Shown: positions 1 through 11,121 of the stretch, piece after piece
Layout: every line of letters starts with the position of its first letter
How positions within the stretch are numbered: position 1 is the stretch's first letter
Notes under the pieces: model-generated
What the model was told of the DNA's origin: nothing
What the model saw: only the letters and a program-made list of their open reading frames with translations
The model's database searches: none
Made by a program: the position numbers and the translations under genes
NCBI GenBank assembly: GCA_022702545.1
Contig: JAHRBC010000005.1
Location: 1,116,001-1,180,000, forward strand
Origin: Phycomyces nitens
Taxonomy: Eukaryota; Mucoromycota; Mucoromycetes; Mucorales; Phycomycetaceae
DNA length: 64,000 nucleotides
Reading direction: 5' to 3'

Positions 1-473
1 GATTTCAGCTCATATATTTTTACTCCATCCGGTTTCCTTAATAAATAAACTATTCATATATATATATATATATATTCATCTTACGCTTCAGGCTGTTCCA
101 ATAGATTCATTCTATATATTACCTAGCTGCAATATAGTCTTCAAAAAAGTATCAAGAATTATCAGCAACTCAAAATTGAGTTTACTCCAATAAACATCTT
201 TACTCACCAGAACCTTGTCCTTTTTCCCATATCCAGCAGAGTGTACAGGTACCACATAAGATGCTTAAATGCCATAAGACATCTTTAACAAAACTATTGG
301 CTGTGGTGGTATGTTTTTTTTTGGTCACTATAATGAAGTATATATTATATAATATAATAATAATGTATTGTATTTTGGCAAGCATGTATGTAACCCTCCC
401 GATCGTCCGTTCATAGCACGAATATCACTTTTATGGCTAGAATATATGTACAAAAGTATTCCCTATTTTTCGT

Positions 474-2746
474 CTAACCAAAGATCGGCTTCAGTGTACG
501 CTCAAGTAACTGAAGAATAACAACCCGATTGAGGGCTGGATCTTGCAGCCTCTGCCACACTCGTTCCATTGCCTGACTGCAGTTCTGGTCGCCAATAAGC
601 TGCCGTAGTGCACCAGGAACTGCGTTCTGGACCAAGAGAGTGCGTGCTTGGATTCTTGTAGCCTCTATTTCTTCCTCTGTCCGGCTTGGACCACCAGGGT
701 TCCATCGTCCATCTGGCCAGAAACGTTGAACAAGGTCTGTCACCTGTTGAGTTAGTGCGTCGGGCGACAAGAGGGTTTGGATATAGTCGTTGTATTGCTC
801 GGCCACTAGCTCGGTGTACAATCGGCGAACAATTTCACGTATTAGGTTCAGCAACGACCGTCGCATCCACGCCTTGTTGTTCGTCGTCGTAAGGTCAAAC
901 AGCTCCACTACCAGAGCAAAGGTCGTCTCAATAAGCAGCTCAACATCATCAGGAGACAGTTCTTCTTCGGCCTTTTTTTCCACCCCCGAAACCATTGCCG
1001 GAACTCCCTCCAGAGGCGCCGGAATCAATGGAGCCTGGGTCGGGATTTCCTGCCCCAACTTGCGCTTGGACCTTGTGGAAGTGAACCGGGAAATCGCCCG
1101 ACTGACACTGAGTTGGCTGGGGGATGAAGATATTGTGGGGGAATTGGCCGCTGAATCATCCCCATACGAATCCGCAAAAGTGCCTTCAGAATCCCCTCTC
1201 TCTTTGGCCAGGAACCCAACAATCGCAGTCTCGCACCCCAGCTCTTCATCCATCACCACCAGCTGAAGGTAGCGCTCCAGAGAGTCTCCAATGGTCTGCG
1301 AGTCAATCATGCCTGTTCCGGAGCCTTGGCTGCCTCGTTTCATGAGCCAGGAACGCGCACGGTCTAATGGAAGCCGCAGTCCAAGACGCGCCATACGCTT
1401 GGGATTGTTGGCCAAAAGAATAGCATGAAAGACCTCAAAGTCAGGGTAGGAGCGAGTAATGACATAGCCTCCCCCCTCGGATACCGTCTCTTCTACTGCT
1501 GGGCGCTCAATCTGGATAATGAAGCTTAGGGCGTCCTTGTCAGTATGATCAGGAGAGTTATCCATCACACTAAAGTTGATCGTTCCATGCGGATACACCA
1601 GTTGTCTTGGAGGCTTTTCTATTGTATTCGTGATGCCAGAGGTCGAGGGCTCAATGTCTGGGGTCTGTGATGCAATCACATCCTCGGTGGCCTTTTCAAC
1701 CACGCTTCTGAACCCATCTCCAGCCTCCTCAGTTGCAACCACAGGCTTCTCTCCGGCAAGGTGGTGTACTATCCAGCTATTGATAAAATCAGGATCACTG
1801 CATGCATACAAAATATTTCCAAACAGATGAGTGGCCAGCAGTTCTCTCAAGAGGCGCACTACTATGCCAGAATCAGTGTCTGTCTTGGGAAGCATCCGGC
1901 GAAGAATCGTAGAACTGAGGGCTCTCATCTGGCTTTGTTGTTCCTCTCTAGACAGCAGCTGCGCAAAGGGAGACTGGGGGTGTTCTTCCACATAGACATC
2001 CAGAGACACCTCTGCAGACTCATAAGCCTTGCATTCTCTCTATATACAGCCCAGCATAAGCATGTAAGAACCTCCATTTCTGCTAATTAGCCTTTGGTGG
2101 CCTACCATGTGTATGATGAGTGTATTGGCCACCCCAAACACTGTAGCCATGACTAGATCATTGCGTTTCTGCTTCATCAGCATCTTTTCTAGGCGGGATA
2201 CGGATCCATTGAGTCGTGCTCGGACACTGTCCACAAAATCTGGGCTATCATGCTCATTGAGGGGCTTCCACCAGCTTACTACAAATTCTTGCAAGAAATA
2301 CTCGATCAACTGCGTGCATGCAACAGTAAGGGGCGGATAAAACAGCTCTAGGGACTTGTACTCGGTAACAAAGCCAGCCTCAGACAATGGCTAGAATGCA
2401 ACACAATGAGGTTATTTTGTGTGCCAGCCAACCGGACCACCATAATCGTCCTTACTTCATCCACAGCCAAGTGTTCGACATGATACTCTGATGCATTGGA
2501 AATGTGTGCGGATGGTCTACTATTGTTCTTGAGTGTACCCCACACAAAGCCGATTCCCAGAAACACTAGGAAAAGGTAGCCATCCGCCAATAGAACAATC
2601 GACAGAATCACCACATAATAGCCCACAATTCCGTATGCAAGGCTCTGTATTGTTGGGTCGTCCCATTCCACGCAACTACCGACTGTTGTTAATGTCGTCC
2701 TCAGTCCAGCAAACATAATGCGGACACAAGCCCAGTTTCCCAACAT
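474..2746 (-). CDS. PXA-PX-Nexin_C sorting nexin, Mdm1/SNX13-like
   Basis: Predicted membrane-anchored sorting nexin of the Mdm1/SNX13/SNX14/SNX25 group, which tethers ER to vacuole/lysosome or lipid droplets. Three exons fit in phase: 2746-2456, 2390-2106 and 2039-474, about 713 residues. The first exon has a hydrophobic hairpin (SLAYGIVGYYVVILSIVLLA then LFLVFLGIGFVWG), as expected for the N-terminal ER anchor. The PXA domain follows (EYKSLELFYPPL onward, ending near FINSWIVHHL). A PX domain starts around INFSVMDNSPDH and includes the basic LRLPLDRARSWL stretch. A Ser-rich linker and a Nexin_C domain (ending LLERTLKPIFG) complete the protein. I see no RGS domain, unlike animal SNX13. The start at 2746 is the first ATG in the membrane exon; an upstream exon is not excluded. 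Confidence 0.85.
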
Positions 2747-2780
2747 GGGTTTCTTTAAGCTCAAAATCCAAGTCACGCAT

Positions 2781-3336
2781 TGTTCAAGATGCCTATGAAG
2801 TGTATAATGTAAATTCAGATTTGGAGTCTGTAATGTCGAGAATCCAACTTACTTTGAGTATGTCATTGTATTTTAATAAAGAACAGACCAAGGCAAAATA
2901 CAGACGCCACCTTCTGCTCAACATTTGCCTTTATATTTATTTAATTAATAACACGTAATCCACTGCGCGTGCAGAGAGAGACGGGAAAATGGCTGCCGAG
3001 ATATTCCGCAAGACATAAAGTGTAAAGGAAAGGAAGGATGTCCATGTTTTCCATGTACATAAAAGTCTAGGAATTCATGGCACAGTGGACAGAGCCTGTT
3101 CCTTTGTTTTTTCTTTATACAAGCATATATCTTATCATAATGTATAACAACTGACTTTATTAAATAACCATCCTCTTTGAATATTTCTCCAGTCTTGGTT
3201 TGCTTGTATTAATCTATCTCTCTTTTGATCAAGTTGAGCTTGGTTCAGGAGGCTCTACAGAATTCTATATATTTTAATGCTCAAAAGTGTGAGTGATATA
3301 CAATATAATACGATATTCAAAGTCTCAAGCAGGCGA
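2781..3336. other. AT-rich intergenic spacer
   Basis: No open frame with protein-like composition on either strand. It holds the 5' flank of the PXA-PX gene and the 3' flank of the RS-protein gene, with T/A-rich stretches. Confidence 0.6.
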
Positions 3337-4166
3337 TTAAATATTTACGTGAGGCGAGGAAGATTCAAGAGCCTCTTGTGTTTTTCTGGTATTCTCTTGT
3401 GAAAGACTACGTCTAGGCGATTGACTGCGTCTAGGCGACAGACTGTGTCCAGGTGAAGGAGTGTGTCCAGGCGATACACTGCGTCTAGGTGAGCGATTGC
3501 GCCTAGGCGAGCGATTGCGTCTAGGCGAGCGATTGCGTCTAGGCGAGCGATTGCGTCTGGGTGACTGGCTGCGTCTGGGTGAGCGATTGCGTCTGGGCGA
3601 ACGGCTGCGTCTAGGCGAGCGACTGCGTCTTCTGGAGGATCGGTGATGGTGATGGTGATGATGCTACGATTTGATTAATGTCCGTAATACATGTATTTTT
3701 TGGCCCTGGTGATCAATTAATACCAAAAAAACGCCCAATATACCTTGGACTCTCTCTCGTCGTCACTCAATACGTCTTCTTCGTCACTTTTGCTCCGATG
3801 ATGCTTCTTCTTGTGCTTGGACGAAGATTTCTTCTTCTTCTTCTCCTTTTCTGATTGACGTGCTCGTTTTCTTCCAGCCGAAAGCTTTGATTCGCGTTCA
3901 TCATCAAGCTGTTGCCGATATTTTGCCATTGCTGCATCTGACACTCCCGGTCCTTCTTTTTCTTCCTTTAATTTACGAAAGTCTTCCCTGGGCATAGAGT
4001 AAGGTCAGGTCAAGAAGAGATCGGATATTAGTGTCTAGTTTGCTTACCATGTCATGCCATTCTTTTTACGTGCCTCTATAGCCCAAATAAAGTTGTTAGA
4101 AACCAAGTGTTTTTGGTTGGATTGTCAGCATTTACCAATGTAATCTCGGATCGTAGGTCCATCCAT
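3337..4166 (-). CDS. FAM133-like protein with RS-repeat tail
   Basis: Small nuclear-type protein read over four exons: 4166-about 4136, a short exon near 4080-4050, one near 4000-3744, and 3663-3337. The N-terminus reads MDGPTIRDYIEARKKNGMTW followed by EDFRKLKEEKEGPG. It resembles the GPTIQDYL...TWEEVKEQL start of animal FAM133, a poorly characterised, spliceosome-associated family. The middle is a Lys/Ser-rich basic region (KKKKKSSSKHKKKHHRSK) with acidic patches. The last exon starts with seven His and becomes an RS domain of SPRR(N/S)R repeats encoded by an 18-bp tandem repeat, then ends SSSPHVNI. Splicing association is inferred from family resemblance and the RS tail. The fit of all splice phases supports the model. 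Confidence 0.7.
3463..3630 (-). repeat. 18-bp tandem repeat encoding RS domain
   Basis: About nine copies of an 18-bp unit (gtctaggcgagcgattgc and variants), each encoding six residues such as NRSPRR. The copies next to each other near 3500-3570 are almost identical, which points to recent slippage. Confidence 0.85.
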
Positions 4167-4666
4167 CGTAAACAAGTGTAAGTGTCTTGTACAGTCACAT
4201 AAAGTGTGTTCTGTATTTAAGAATTTAAAGATTCTGCATGTCTTTGAGGACAGTCTATTATTGATCTACAGTCACAAACCGATCAAGCAAAAATGCCGTG
4301 AAAATTTACATTGCCCCTCAAAAATAATAGAAGAAAAATGTCATCAATGCAGTATTTAATATTAACAAGGAAAAAAATAAAACAAACAAGAGAATGAACT
4401 GCCATGTATTTTTATTATGAAGAAAGGACTACAAGAATAAAAGTTGCCCAGGCAGCAAAAGCAATATCCTTGTATAAAGGCACACGTCGAAAAATGAATT
4501 CTAAACAAAAAATTAAGATTGTTAGAAAAATTTCAAATATTGAAATATATATAATAATTATGGCATTCTCAGAAACAAATGTTGACTTCATTATCTTCAG
4601 ACAATGTAGATAAGGTTGTTTTTGCTAGAGATCATCACTGAATGCCTTTAAAGTTATTATTACTTA
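4167..4666. other. Intergenic spacer, A/T-rich
   Basis: About 500 bp between the FAM133-like start and the RPS18 stop. A/T homopolymer runs only; nothing coding recognised. Confidence 0.6.
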
Positions 4667-5353
4667 CTACTTCTTCTTGGAGACACCGACGGTTCTGCCA
4701 CGACGACCAGTGGTCTTGGTGTGCTGACCGCGGACACGGAGACCCCAGTAGTGACGGAGACCACGATGGGCACGGATCTTCTTCAGGCGCTCGAGATCAT
4801 CACGGAGCTTGGTGTCCAAGACGTTGGAGATGACCTGGGAGTTCTTGCCATCGACAATATCCTTCTGTCTGTTGAGGAACCAGTTGGGGATCTTGTACTG
4901 GGCAGGGTTCTGGAGAATTGTGACGATGCGCTCCAACTCTTCGTTGGAAAGCTCACCGGCTCTCTTGTTGAGATCCACATCAGCCTTCTTGCAGGCGATG
5001 TTGGCAAAACGACGACCCACACCGCGGACGGAGGTCAAGGCGGTGACGATCTTGTTCTTACCATCAACGTTGGTGTTGAGGAGACGGATGATGTGCTGGA
5101 ACTAAAGGGTGAAAGAGAAGACTAGTTTAGTTTAAGGGCCCAACATATTGACTCTGTAAACCAACTTACTTGGTTCCTCTCGGGGACGACGAGCGACTAA
5201 AATGTAGAAATAAATGTAAGAATCTGTTGTATTTGAACAATCTCTTTATCGAATCCATGAACGTTTGTGGATCCATCCATCCATATGATCCATCATCAAT
5301 CTATAGACCCACGACGGGTTCACGTCTTTATGTCTCTCTCCTTCACTCACCAT
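4667..5353 (-). CDS. RPS18: 40S ribosomal protein S18 (uS13)
   Basis: Cytosolic small-subunit protein uS13, which sits at the head of the 40S subunit near the P site and the 60S bridge. Three exons: 5353-5351 (only the ATG), 5196-5170 (SLVVPERNQ) and 5102-4667. They give [20 protein letters not shown], and the rest is unmistakable: [20 protein letters not shown], the helix-two-turns-helix region, then [20 protein letters not shown] and a basic C-terminus ending GVSKKK. Length of 154 residues is close to that of other eukaryotic S18 proteins. The start codon stands alone as a coding exon and the donor GTGAGT follows directly. The gene is head-to-head with mS38. Confidence 0.97.
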
Positions 5354-5567
5354 GATGATCACAATGGAAAAGGGAGAGAAGTCAGGTCTGGGAAGGCGCC
5401 ACTGTCTGCAAAAGGAGCCTCTGCGGGGTGTGTGGCCGAACGCCGGACTGGCAAAAGTCACACTCGGACTTTCCAGTGGCTTGACAAGTCACTCCAGCTT
5501 GTTTAGCCATTTCTTACCCCTCCCCCCCTCCCCCCCTCCCTGTCTAGCGACTTTTACGATACCTGTC
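5354..5567. promoter_or_regulatory. Shared divergent promoter region, RPS18/mS38
   Basis: The 214 bp between the RPS18 start codon and the mS38 start codon must contain both promoters. A long C/T tract (about 5516-5543) lies just upstream of the mS38 ATG and may mark its start region or 5' UTR. The assignment rests on gene position only. Confidence 0.45.
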
Positions 5568-6041
5568 ATGCTTGCCCGTTTTGCATCCAGAGCGGCATCT
5601 CTTGCCATGGGTGGGCTGACCACCCCTCTCCAAAGACCTCTTGGCAGTATTGTTGCCACTCGCCTGGCCTCTACCGCAACCACTGCCAGCAGTACTTCTT
5701 TGGGTTTCCTGCCCTTGACCTGTAAGTCTAAAGAGTGGTTTTTATTTTGCATATTCACTAATTACCCAACGCGTCCCAAAACATATTAAAAAACAATAAT
5801 AACAATAATAACAATACGCACGTTTCTATAAATGTATATTATATTTGCAGCTGTACCCAAAATGTCTCTTTTGTCCGAACAACTCTCCCGTCTCCGTCCC
5901 TTTTCACCCCCTCCTGCACCAGTAGTGGAGACTTTTGAGCTTACCAGTGTTCTGAGAAAGAGACGCCTGAAGATGAACAAGCACAAGCACAAGAAGTTGC
6001 TCAAGAGAACAAGAGCACTGAGAAAGCGTTTGGGCAAATAG
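5568..6041 (+). CDS. Mitochondrial ribosomal protein mS38 (AURKAIP1/Cox24 family)
   Basis: Two exons, 5568-5721 and 5851-6041, encode 114 residues. The N-terminus (MLARFASRAASLAMG...) is rich in Arg, Ala and Ser and lacks acidic residues, as expected of a mitochondrial presequence. The C-terminus has the family signature: SVLRKRRLKMNKHKHKKLLK then RTRALRKRLGK, a very basic helix that threads into the mitoribosomal small subunit. The family includes human AURKAIP1 and yeast Cox24/Qri5 (mS38). The intron splits a codon and restores SVPKMSLL across the junction, which supports the model. Confidence 0.92.
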
Positions 6042-6294
6042 TCGTGCATATGTGGTGTTTTGGACTTGCGACTGGATCTCTTCTATTTATTTTATTTTTC
6101 ATATAAAAAGCTTGTAGACATTTTTGGAAAAGAGAAGAGGAGATTGTTTGGTTGTTTAATATATAGAAAGGTAATCCTCATTTTTATCCAAATAATGTTA
6201 AATGTGCATGTATGAAAGTCGAGGGATTATATTATTGTTGTTATTATTGTTATTTTTCTTTTTCTTTTTTTTTGCATGGAGAATTTATAAAGAC

Positions 6295-8031
6295 CTAGAG
6301 TCGTCGGTTTGGGTGCTCAAGTTTGGCAACCTCTGGAGTGTCCTTTTGGAGGGTTTCGATGGTATACTCAATTCCATGCTGCTGTTCTCCCAAGAACTAG
6401 CAAACCAACAGATAAACATCGATTCTACCCCGGCCTAGACTTACCTTTGTAATAGCATCCATGTCGCTTTCCTTTACATGATCCCATGCGTCCACTCCAT
6501 CAACCTTGCCGTATTTGCGACCAGATTCCTTGACCAGCTGCAATTGGGCCCACAGCTGGCTCAACTTGCCATGGAATTGTTCAGAATTCTGCAATTCATG
6601 CTGTAAATGTTCAAAATGGGCACGCATCGCGTCTTCATCAGGAGTAATAGAAAGACCTTTGTGGCGAAGTACTTGGACAAGTTTAAGGAACTGGAGAATG
6701 CATGGACATATTATTACATTGACAAGATTCAAACACCACATTTACCTTTATTACACGCTGTGTCATTTCCATGTGTCGCTTCTTGGAATCAGCGAGCTTG
6801 GATGCGATCTCCATTAGGCTCTTTTGCTTCATCTTCTTCATCTTTTCCTCGAATTCCTGTTTCCCAATCTTGAGTATTTCTAATCACCCAACAATGATGT
6901 TTATATTTCCACCCCTTACCAATAGTTTCTGGTGATGCGCTTCGTTTGTCTTGTGCTGTCCCTCGATACGCTTCTTCAGATCATCTAATCCCACAGCAAG
7001 GGTTGGGACCATGCTGTATACTAGATCAGATAGATTCCTTTTCATGTGTTTTACCCAGCCAACAAGCCTTACCATGTAGGATCCGGATTGGCCTTTTGAG
7101 CAGCAGCCCATGCTCGAGGGTCTTGGTTGGCTGGCTTTTGGTAGAGGTGGACTTCTTGTGGAGCCACCTTGTTGTAAAAGTAATATTTAAAGCGACAGAA
7201 TTGAGATTGAGGATCCCACCATGAGCGAAGCAGGGCAAGAGATTGCCAGATATTCTCAGGGCGATATAGACCTTCTGTTGACAATAAACCTTCAGACTGT
7301 TCTTTTCGTGATGCTTCATCAGCTTGGAGTAGAAGCTGCCATATTTGTTGGTCTCGATTTGCCTGAGCGTTTGCTCCGGTTGTGGCCCCAAAAATCCCTC
7401 CTGATGAACCACCAAGTCCAAATCCAGTGGTTGGTTTTGTTTGACCAAAGATGCTTCCACCTAATCCAAATCCAGTTGTAGGTGCTGCTGAAGTTGCTGG
7501 GGCTCCAAATGAGAATCCTCCGGCGGCTGGTGCTGATGTTGCTGGTGCTCCAAATGAGAATCCTCCAGCAGCTGGTGCTGATGATGTTGCTGGTGCTCCA
7601 AATGAGAATCCTCCAGCGGCGGGTGCTGATGATGCTGCTGGTGCTCCAAATGAAAATCCTCCGGCAGCTGGTGCAGTTGATGTCGCTGGTGCTCCAAATG
7701 AGAATCCTCCAGCGGCGGGTGCAGCCGATGCAGCTGGTGCACCAAAGGTAAATCCTCCAGCGGCGGGTGCAGCCGATGCCGCTGGTGCTCCAAATGAAAA
7801 TCCTCCAGCAGCAGGTGCAGCCGATGCCGCTGGTGCTCCAAATGAAAATCCTCCAGCGGCGGGTGCAGCCGATGCAGCTGGTGCACCAAAGGTAAATGCA
7901 CTATTTGAAGCAGCAGGTGCAGAGGCAGCGGCTCCAAAGCCAAATGCACCTCCAGCAGCTGGCTGAGATGCGGCAGGTTGTCCACCAAATGTGGCGTTGT
8001 TTGTTGTTGCTGAACCAAAAGTGAATGCCAT
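6295..8031 (-). CDS. NUP57: FG nucleoporin Nup54/Nup57
   Basis: Component of the central-channel Nup62-Nup58-Nup54 complex (yeast Nsp1-Nup49-Nup57) of the nuclear pore. Five exons keep phase: 8031-7073, 7013-6920, 6868-6746, 6690-6445 and 6396-6295, giving 507 residues. Residues 1-200 are an FG domain with about ten FSFGAP units separated by near-identical AASAAPAAGG spacers, followed by GLGG and FG motifs. The remainder matches the Nup54 core: QQIWQLLLQADEASRKEQ, then NVxQSLALL-like segments, FKYYFYNKV, and PDPTCMVPTLAVGLDDLKKR across a splice junction, then coiled coils (EEKMKKMKQKSLMEIASKLA) and a C-terminal helix. The uniform Ala/Pro spacers are unusual. The gene is divergent from COA3. 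Confidence 0.93.
7466..7970 (-). repeat. FG-repeat minisatellite inside NUP54
   Basis: Tandem array of about 45-51 bp units encoding FSFGAPAASAAPAAGG and close variants, with FTFGAP in a few units. High nucleotide similarity between units indicates expansion by duplication. The opposite strand is open through the array because the repeat avoids stops in that frame. Confidence 0.85.
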
Positions 8032-8226
8032 TGGGATTCTTTTTGTTTCTTCTTCGTCGTTGTCTTCTTCCTCTGGCTTTGGGTGCGCAAGTTTTACGCG
8101 CGTACTTGATGGATTGCTGTGTAAAGCAAAATGGATAATTAGCTAAGCCACCATTTCTTTGATATCAATGTTACCAGGGACTGGGCATAGAGTTCCTGCT
8201 ATAGAAAGTTGACATCACATTAAGCA
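8032..8226. promoter_or_regulatory. Shared divergent promoter region, NUP54/COA3
   Basis: Only 195 bp separate the two divergent start codons. No specific element recognised. Confidence 0.4.
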
Positions 8227-8548
8227 ATGACCACACCCAATCGAGAGAAGCTCTACACCCAGCCCAAGGGCTATGGTTTCTCGCCTGCTCTTGAACGTAC
8301 TCGCAAGCCATTCCAAGTACGCAATGTCCTTACTCTTGTTGGTCTCTTGACCTTTACTGGCAGTGTCTGTAAGTTTATTATTATTCTTATTCCAAGACCA
8401 TAATAATCGTTATTTACTCTTTAATTTGCTAGATGCCTACTCCATGATGGCAGTAAAGCAGGATGACTTTAGTGATGTTCCACTTCCCTCCACCCTTCCT
8501 GGTGTCAAGGATGTCACCAATGAGCACAAGAAGGCCGAGAACCAATAA
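8227..8548 (+). CDS. COA3: Cytochrome c oxidase assembly factor Coa3
   Basis: Small mitochondrial inner-membrane protein that helps Cox1 translation feedback and early complex IV assembly. Two exons, 8227-8368 and 8433-8548, give 85 residues. The N-terminal half has the family pattern (YTQPKGYGFSPALERTRKPF), followed by one membrane segment (VRNVLTLVGLLTFTGSVYAY) and a short acidic tail with DDFSDVPLP and a Lys-rich end. The intron interrupts the membrane segment after one base of the Tyr codon. Length and topology match fungal Coa3/CCDC56 proteins. Confidence 0.85.
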
Positions 8549-8657
8549 ATTTAAGGGGACAAAAGTTACAGTTTTTCTATTATACTTCTCTCTTGTTTAT
8601 AAAATAAAATAAAAATAAAATAAAATTATACATGTTGCGAGATATTATATCTCGCCA

Positions 8658-11121
8658 TCAGTTTTCCTTTACTTTCTCTCTCCAATCCGGACGAGCTGCG
8701 GCTGGTGGCATTGCTACACCAGACACATGGAATCGATGGTTCTTGCGGAAGCTAGAGGGTTTCTTTGGTCTTGATTTGGTACGCTAACAATTAGAGTCAG
8801 TATACATACGTCAACAGTGTTCAGAAACCAAAGTCTCGGTTGAAAAGTGCAAGACACTTACATGAACCAACGAAGGAACCTTGACTTGAATTGGAGGCAT
8901 CTTTTGTGCCTGCTGGGGTTCACTTTGTGGGTTGATTTTGTCTAGTCCGCCCCGATAGCGCTTCCAAAGATTCATCTTGTTTTTGGGCTCCTTTGATGTG
9001 TCTTTGGGAGTTGTTTTCAAAGGTATCTGAACGAGCTGCTGGAATACTTGCTGGACTGTTATAGGTTTTTGGGGGCAAGGAATATACTTAAAAACTACAT
9101 TTAGTTTGATAAACTAATGGCATTTGTTTGCTCACCTTTTGTGTCTCGGACACAGTGTTTTCCAAGCTCATTTCAGTAGAAAAAGCCTTCCAGAATGAAT
9201 GTGTGCTTTCGATGGACTGTCGAGTCTCATTGGGCTTTGGCGCAGAGCAGCCGCTGATACTCTCGATGCTCTTTCCACTACTGACGCTACTGAAAGCAGA
9301 GTCTGTATCAGAAGCCAATTGGGGAATGGTTGTTACGATGGGTGAGAACGAAACTCTTCGTAGTCCTTTTCCATGACCAGCAGTAGGGAAAAGGGTGTCT
9401 AGCATAAGTGGATCGAGAGACTGAATGTCTTGGAATGGACGAGGCGAAAGTAAAGGCAGATAGGAGGACTTGCGTTCGAGAGAATCGTGGTTCTTTTCAC
9501 TCTTTAAACCAGGAGTGCTCGGTGGAGAAATTGGAGGTGAGGTTTGGTGGAGAGCATAAGGATTATCTTCTTGTTTAGACTGGGGTTCAGAGCAAATTGG
9601 AAAAGGTGCCTGAATATGGTGCTTTGGAGCATTGTCGAGGTTCAATTGAATTTTCTACGTTTAAAATCGAATATTAGGCTTTCAAGATTCTAGAATAAAA
9701 TAAAACATAAATAAAATAGTCTGGACTTACTTCTTTGTTGATACTTCCTGTTGATTTTTCTTTTAAAAAAATATTATTATTATTATTATTATTATTATTA
9801 AAGTTTTTATATGTTTTTTTACCTTTCAAGTCTAAAGATCGCAGGCTTTTAATAATCGGCTCTACCAGAATGAATAGTATTAGGATATATATTTAGCAGC
9901 AATCTTTGTTTGCTCACCATCAGATTTCAGTACAGGAGATGTTTTCTGTGAGTTTTCAAAGGCGGATATAGCAGACATCTTTACAAGAATCCAAAAAAAA
10001 AACAAAATTAGCCAATTGGTATGTTATCATTACTACTTACCACTTTTCCCTTGGTACGTATATTTATATTACCAATTGGCTTTTTGTAATTGGATCTTGC
10101 AGGCTTTTCAAGTTTTAGCCTGTTTTCCAGGCCAAAAGAATAGGAAGAACTGACTCCAGGATTAATATTTTCTGGCTTATTAGCCACTGGACTATTCTGG
10201 GGCTGAGGAATCGTTTCTGAAAAACGGCGTATATGAAGAGGCGGCTTCTCTTGTTGCTTATCAACACATTCGGGAATATCGTCTGATTTATCAAAGGACT
10301 TTACTTTGGCAATAAGAGCACGGCCAGTCTTTGGAGAAAGGCTGATACAATTCTCGCTATATGATCTGGATTGAGGCTGTTTTGGACGACTGAGGGTATC
10401 TTTCTATGACAATAACAGAGGTTAAATACTGTGAATACCGGACAGAGCCAAAATGTATTATTTGGCATGGCTATTGATATTAAATAAAGATATCAATTAC
10501 CTGTTCATCATCTATACAGACTCGAGGGTTTATTTTGCTGGATCTTGGTGGAGAGATGGGCCTAGGACTACTATGGCGCACATCTTTATCTTGTTCATCT
10601 TTCTATAAAATGAAGGATAAGTAAATAAAAATATATCAGTAAACCAGATTTGAGTTTACCTTTAAAGACACCAATGGAGTTGGACGTAAAGCTTCTGTAA
10701 ATGAGCTGGACTTTTCCAATGGTTTAGGGTGACTGGGTATTGGAATGTTCTCATTTTTCTGACTATATAATGATTTGGGTGCCTTTGGACTATATTGAAC
10801 TTCTTTTAATCCAGGCTGTAAAGATGTTGAAATTGGGATAATCGGACAAGAAAGCTGTGTTGTGAGGATCCGGCGTTTGGCTCGCAATTGATTCAAGTGG
10901 TTTAGTTCCTAATAATCAAGAGTTAATGATGATGATGATACTTGATCACCAAACTTACTTCTTCCAGGGTCTGGAGTCCCTTTGGATTTATATATCGATC
11001 GACTGAAAATGCCGTTTGAGTGGAGCTCTCTTGTAGTGCTCCAACATTGGATTGTACTTTAAATATCACAATTAATCACACACACAAAAAACTGGCTTGG
11101 ATTGATAGACTCACTGTTCAT
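8658..11121 (-). CDS. Unknown disordered Ser/Pro-rich protein, about 600 residues
   Basis: I do not recognise the family. Eleven exons can be joined in phase, beginning 11121-11115, 11056-10959, 10908-10660, 10602-10501, 10403-10041, 9978-9918, two small exons near 9866-9735, about 9654-9136, about 9090-8861, and a last exon ending at 8658. The protein starts MNIQSNVGALQESSTQTAFS and has a short predicted helix (GLQTLEEELNHLNQLRAKRR). It is then mostly low-complexity with many Ser-Pro/Thr-Pro sites (SPRPISPPRSS, LSPKTGRAL, SPPISPPSTPG) and an RRVSFSP motif, possible CDK-type phosphorylation sites. Its C-terminal 100 residues look more conserved in character (NLWKRYRGGLDKINPQ; FRKNHRFHVSGVAMPPAAAR). 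A cytoskeletal or cell-cycle phosphoprotein is only a guess. The start is tentative. Confidence 0.6.

Noticed and set aside
7451..7966. Plus-strand frame rich in Pro/Ala/Gly opposite NUP54
   Set aside because: A shadow of the FSFGAP minisatellite on the minus strand.
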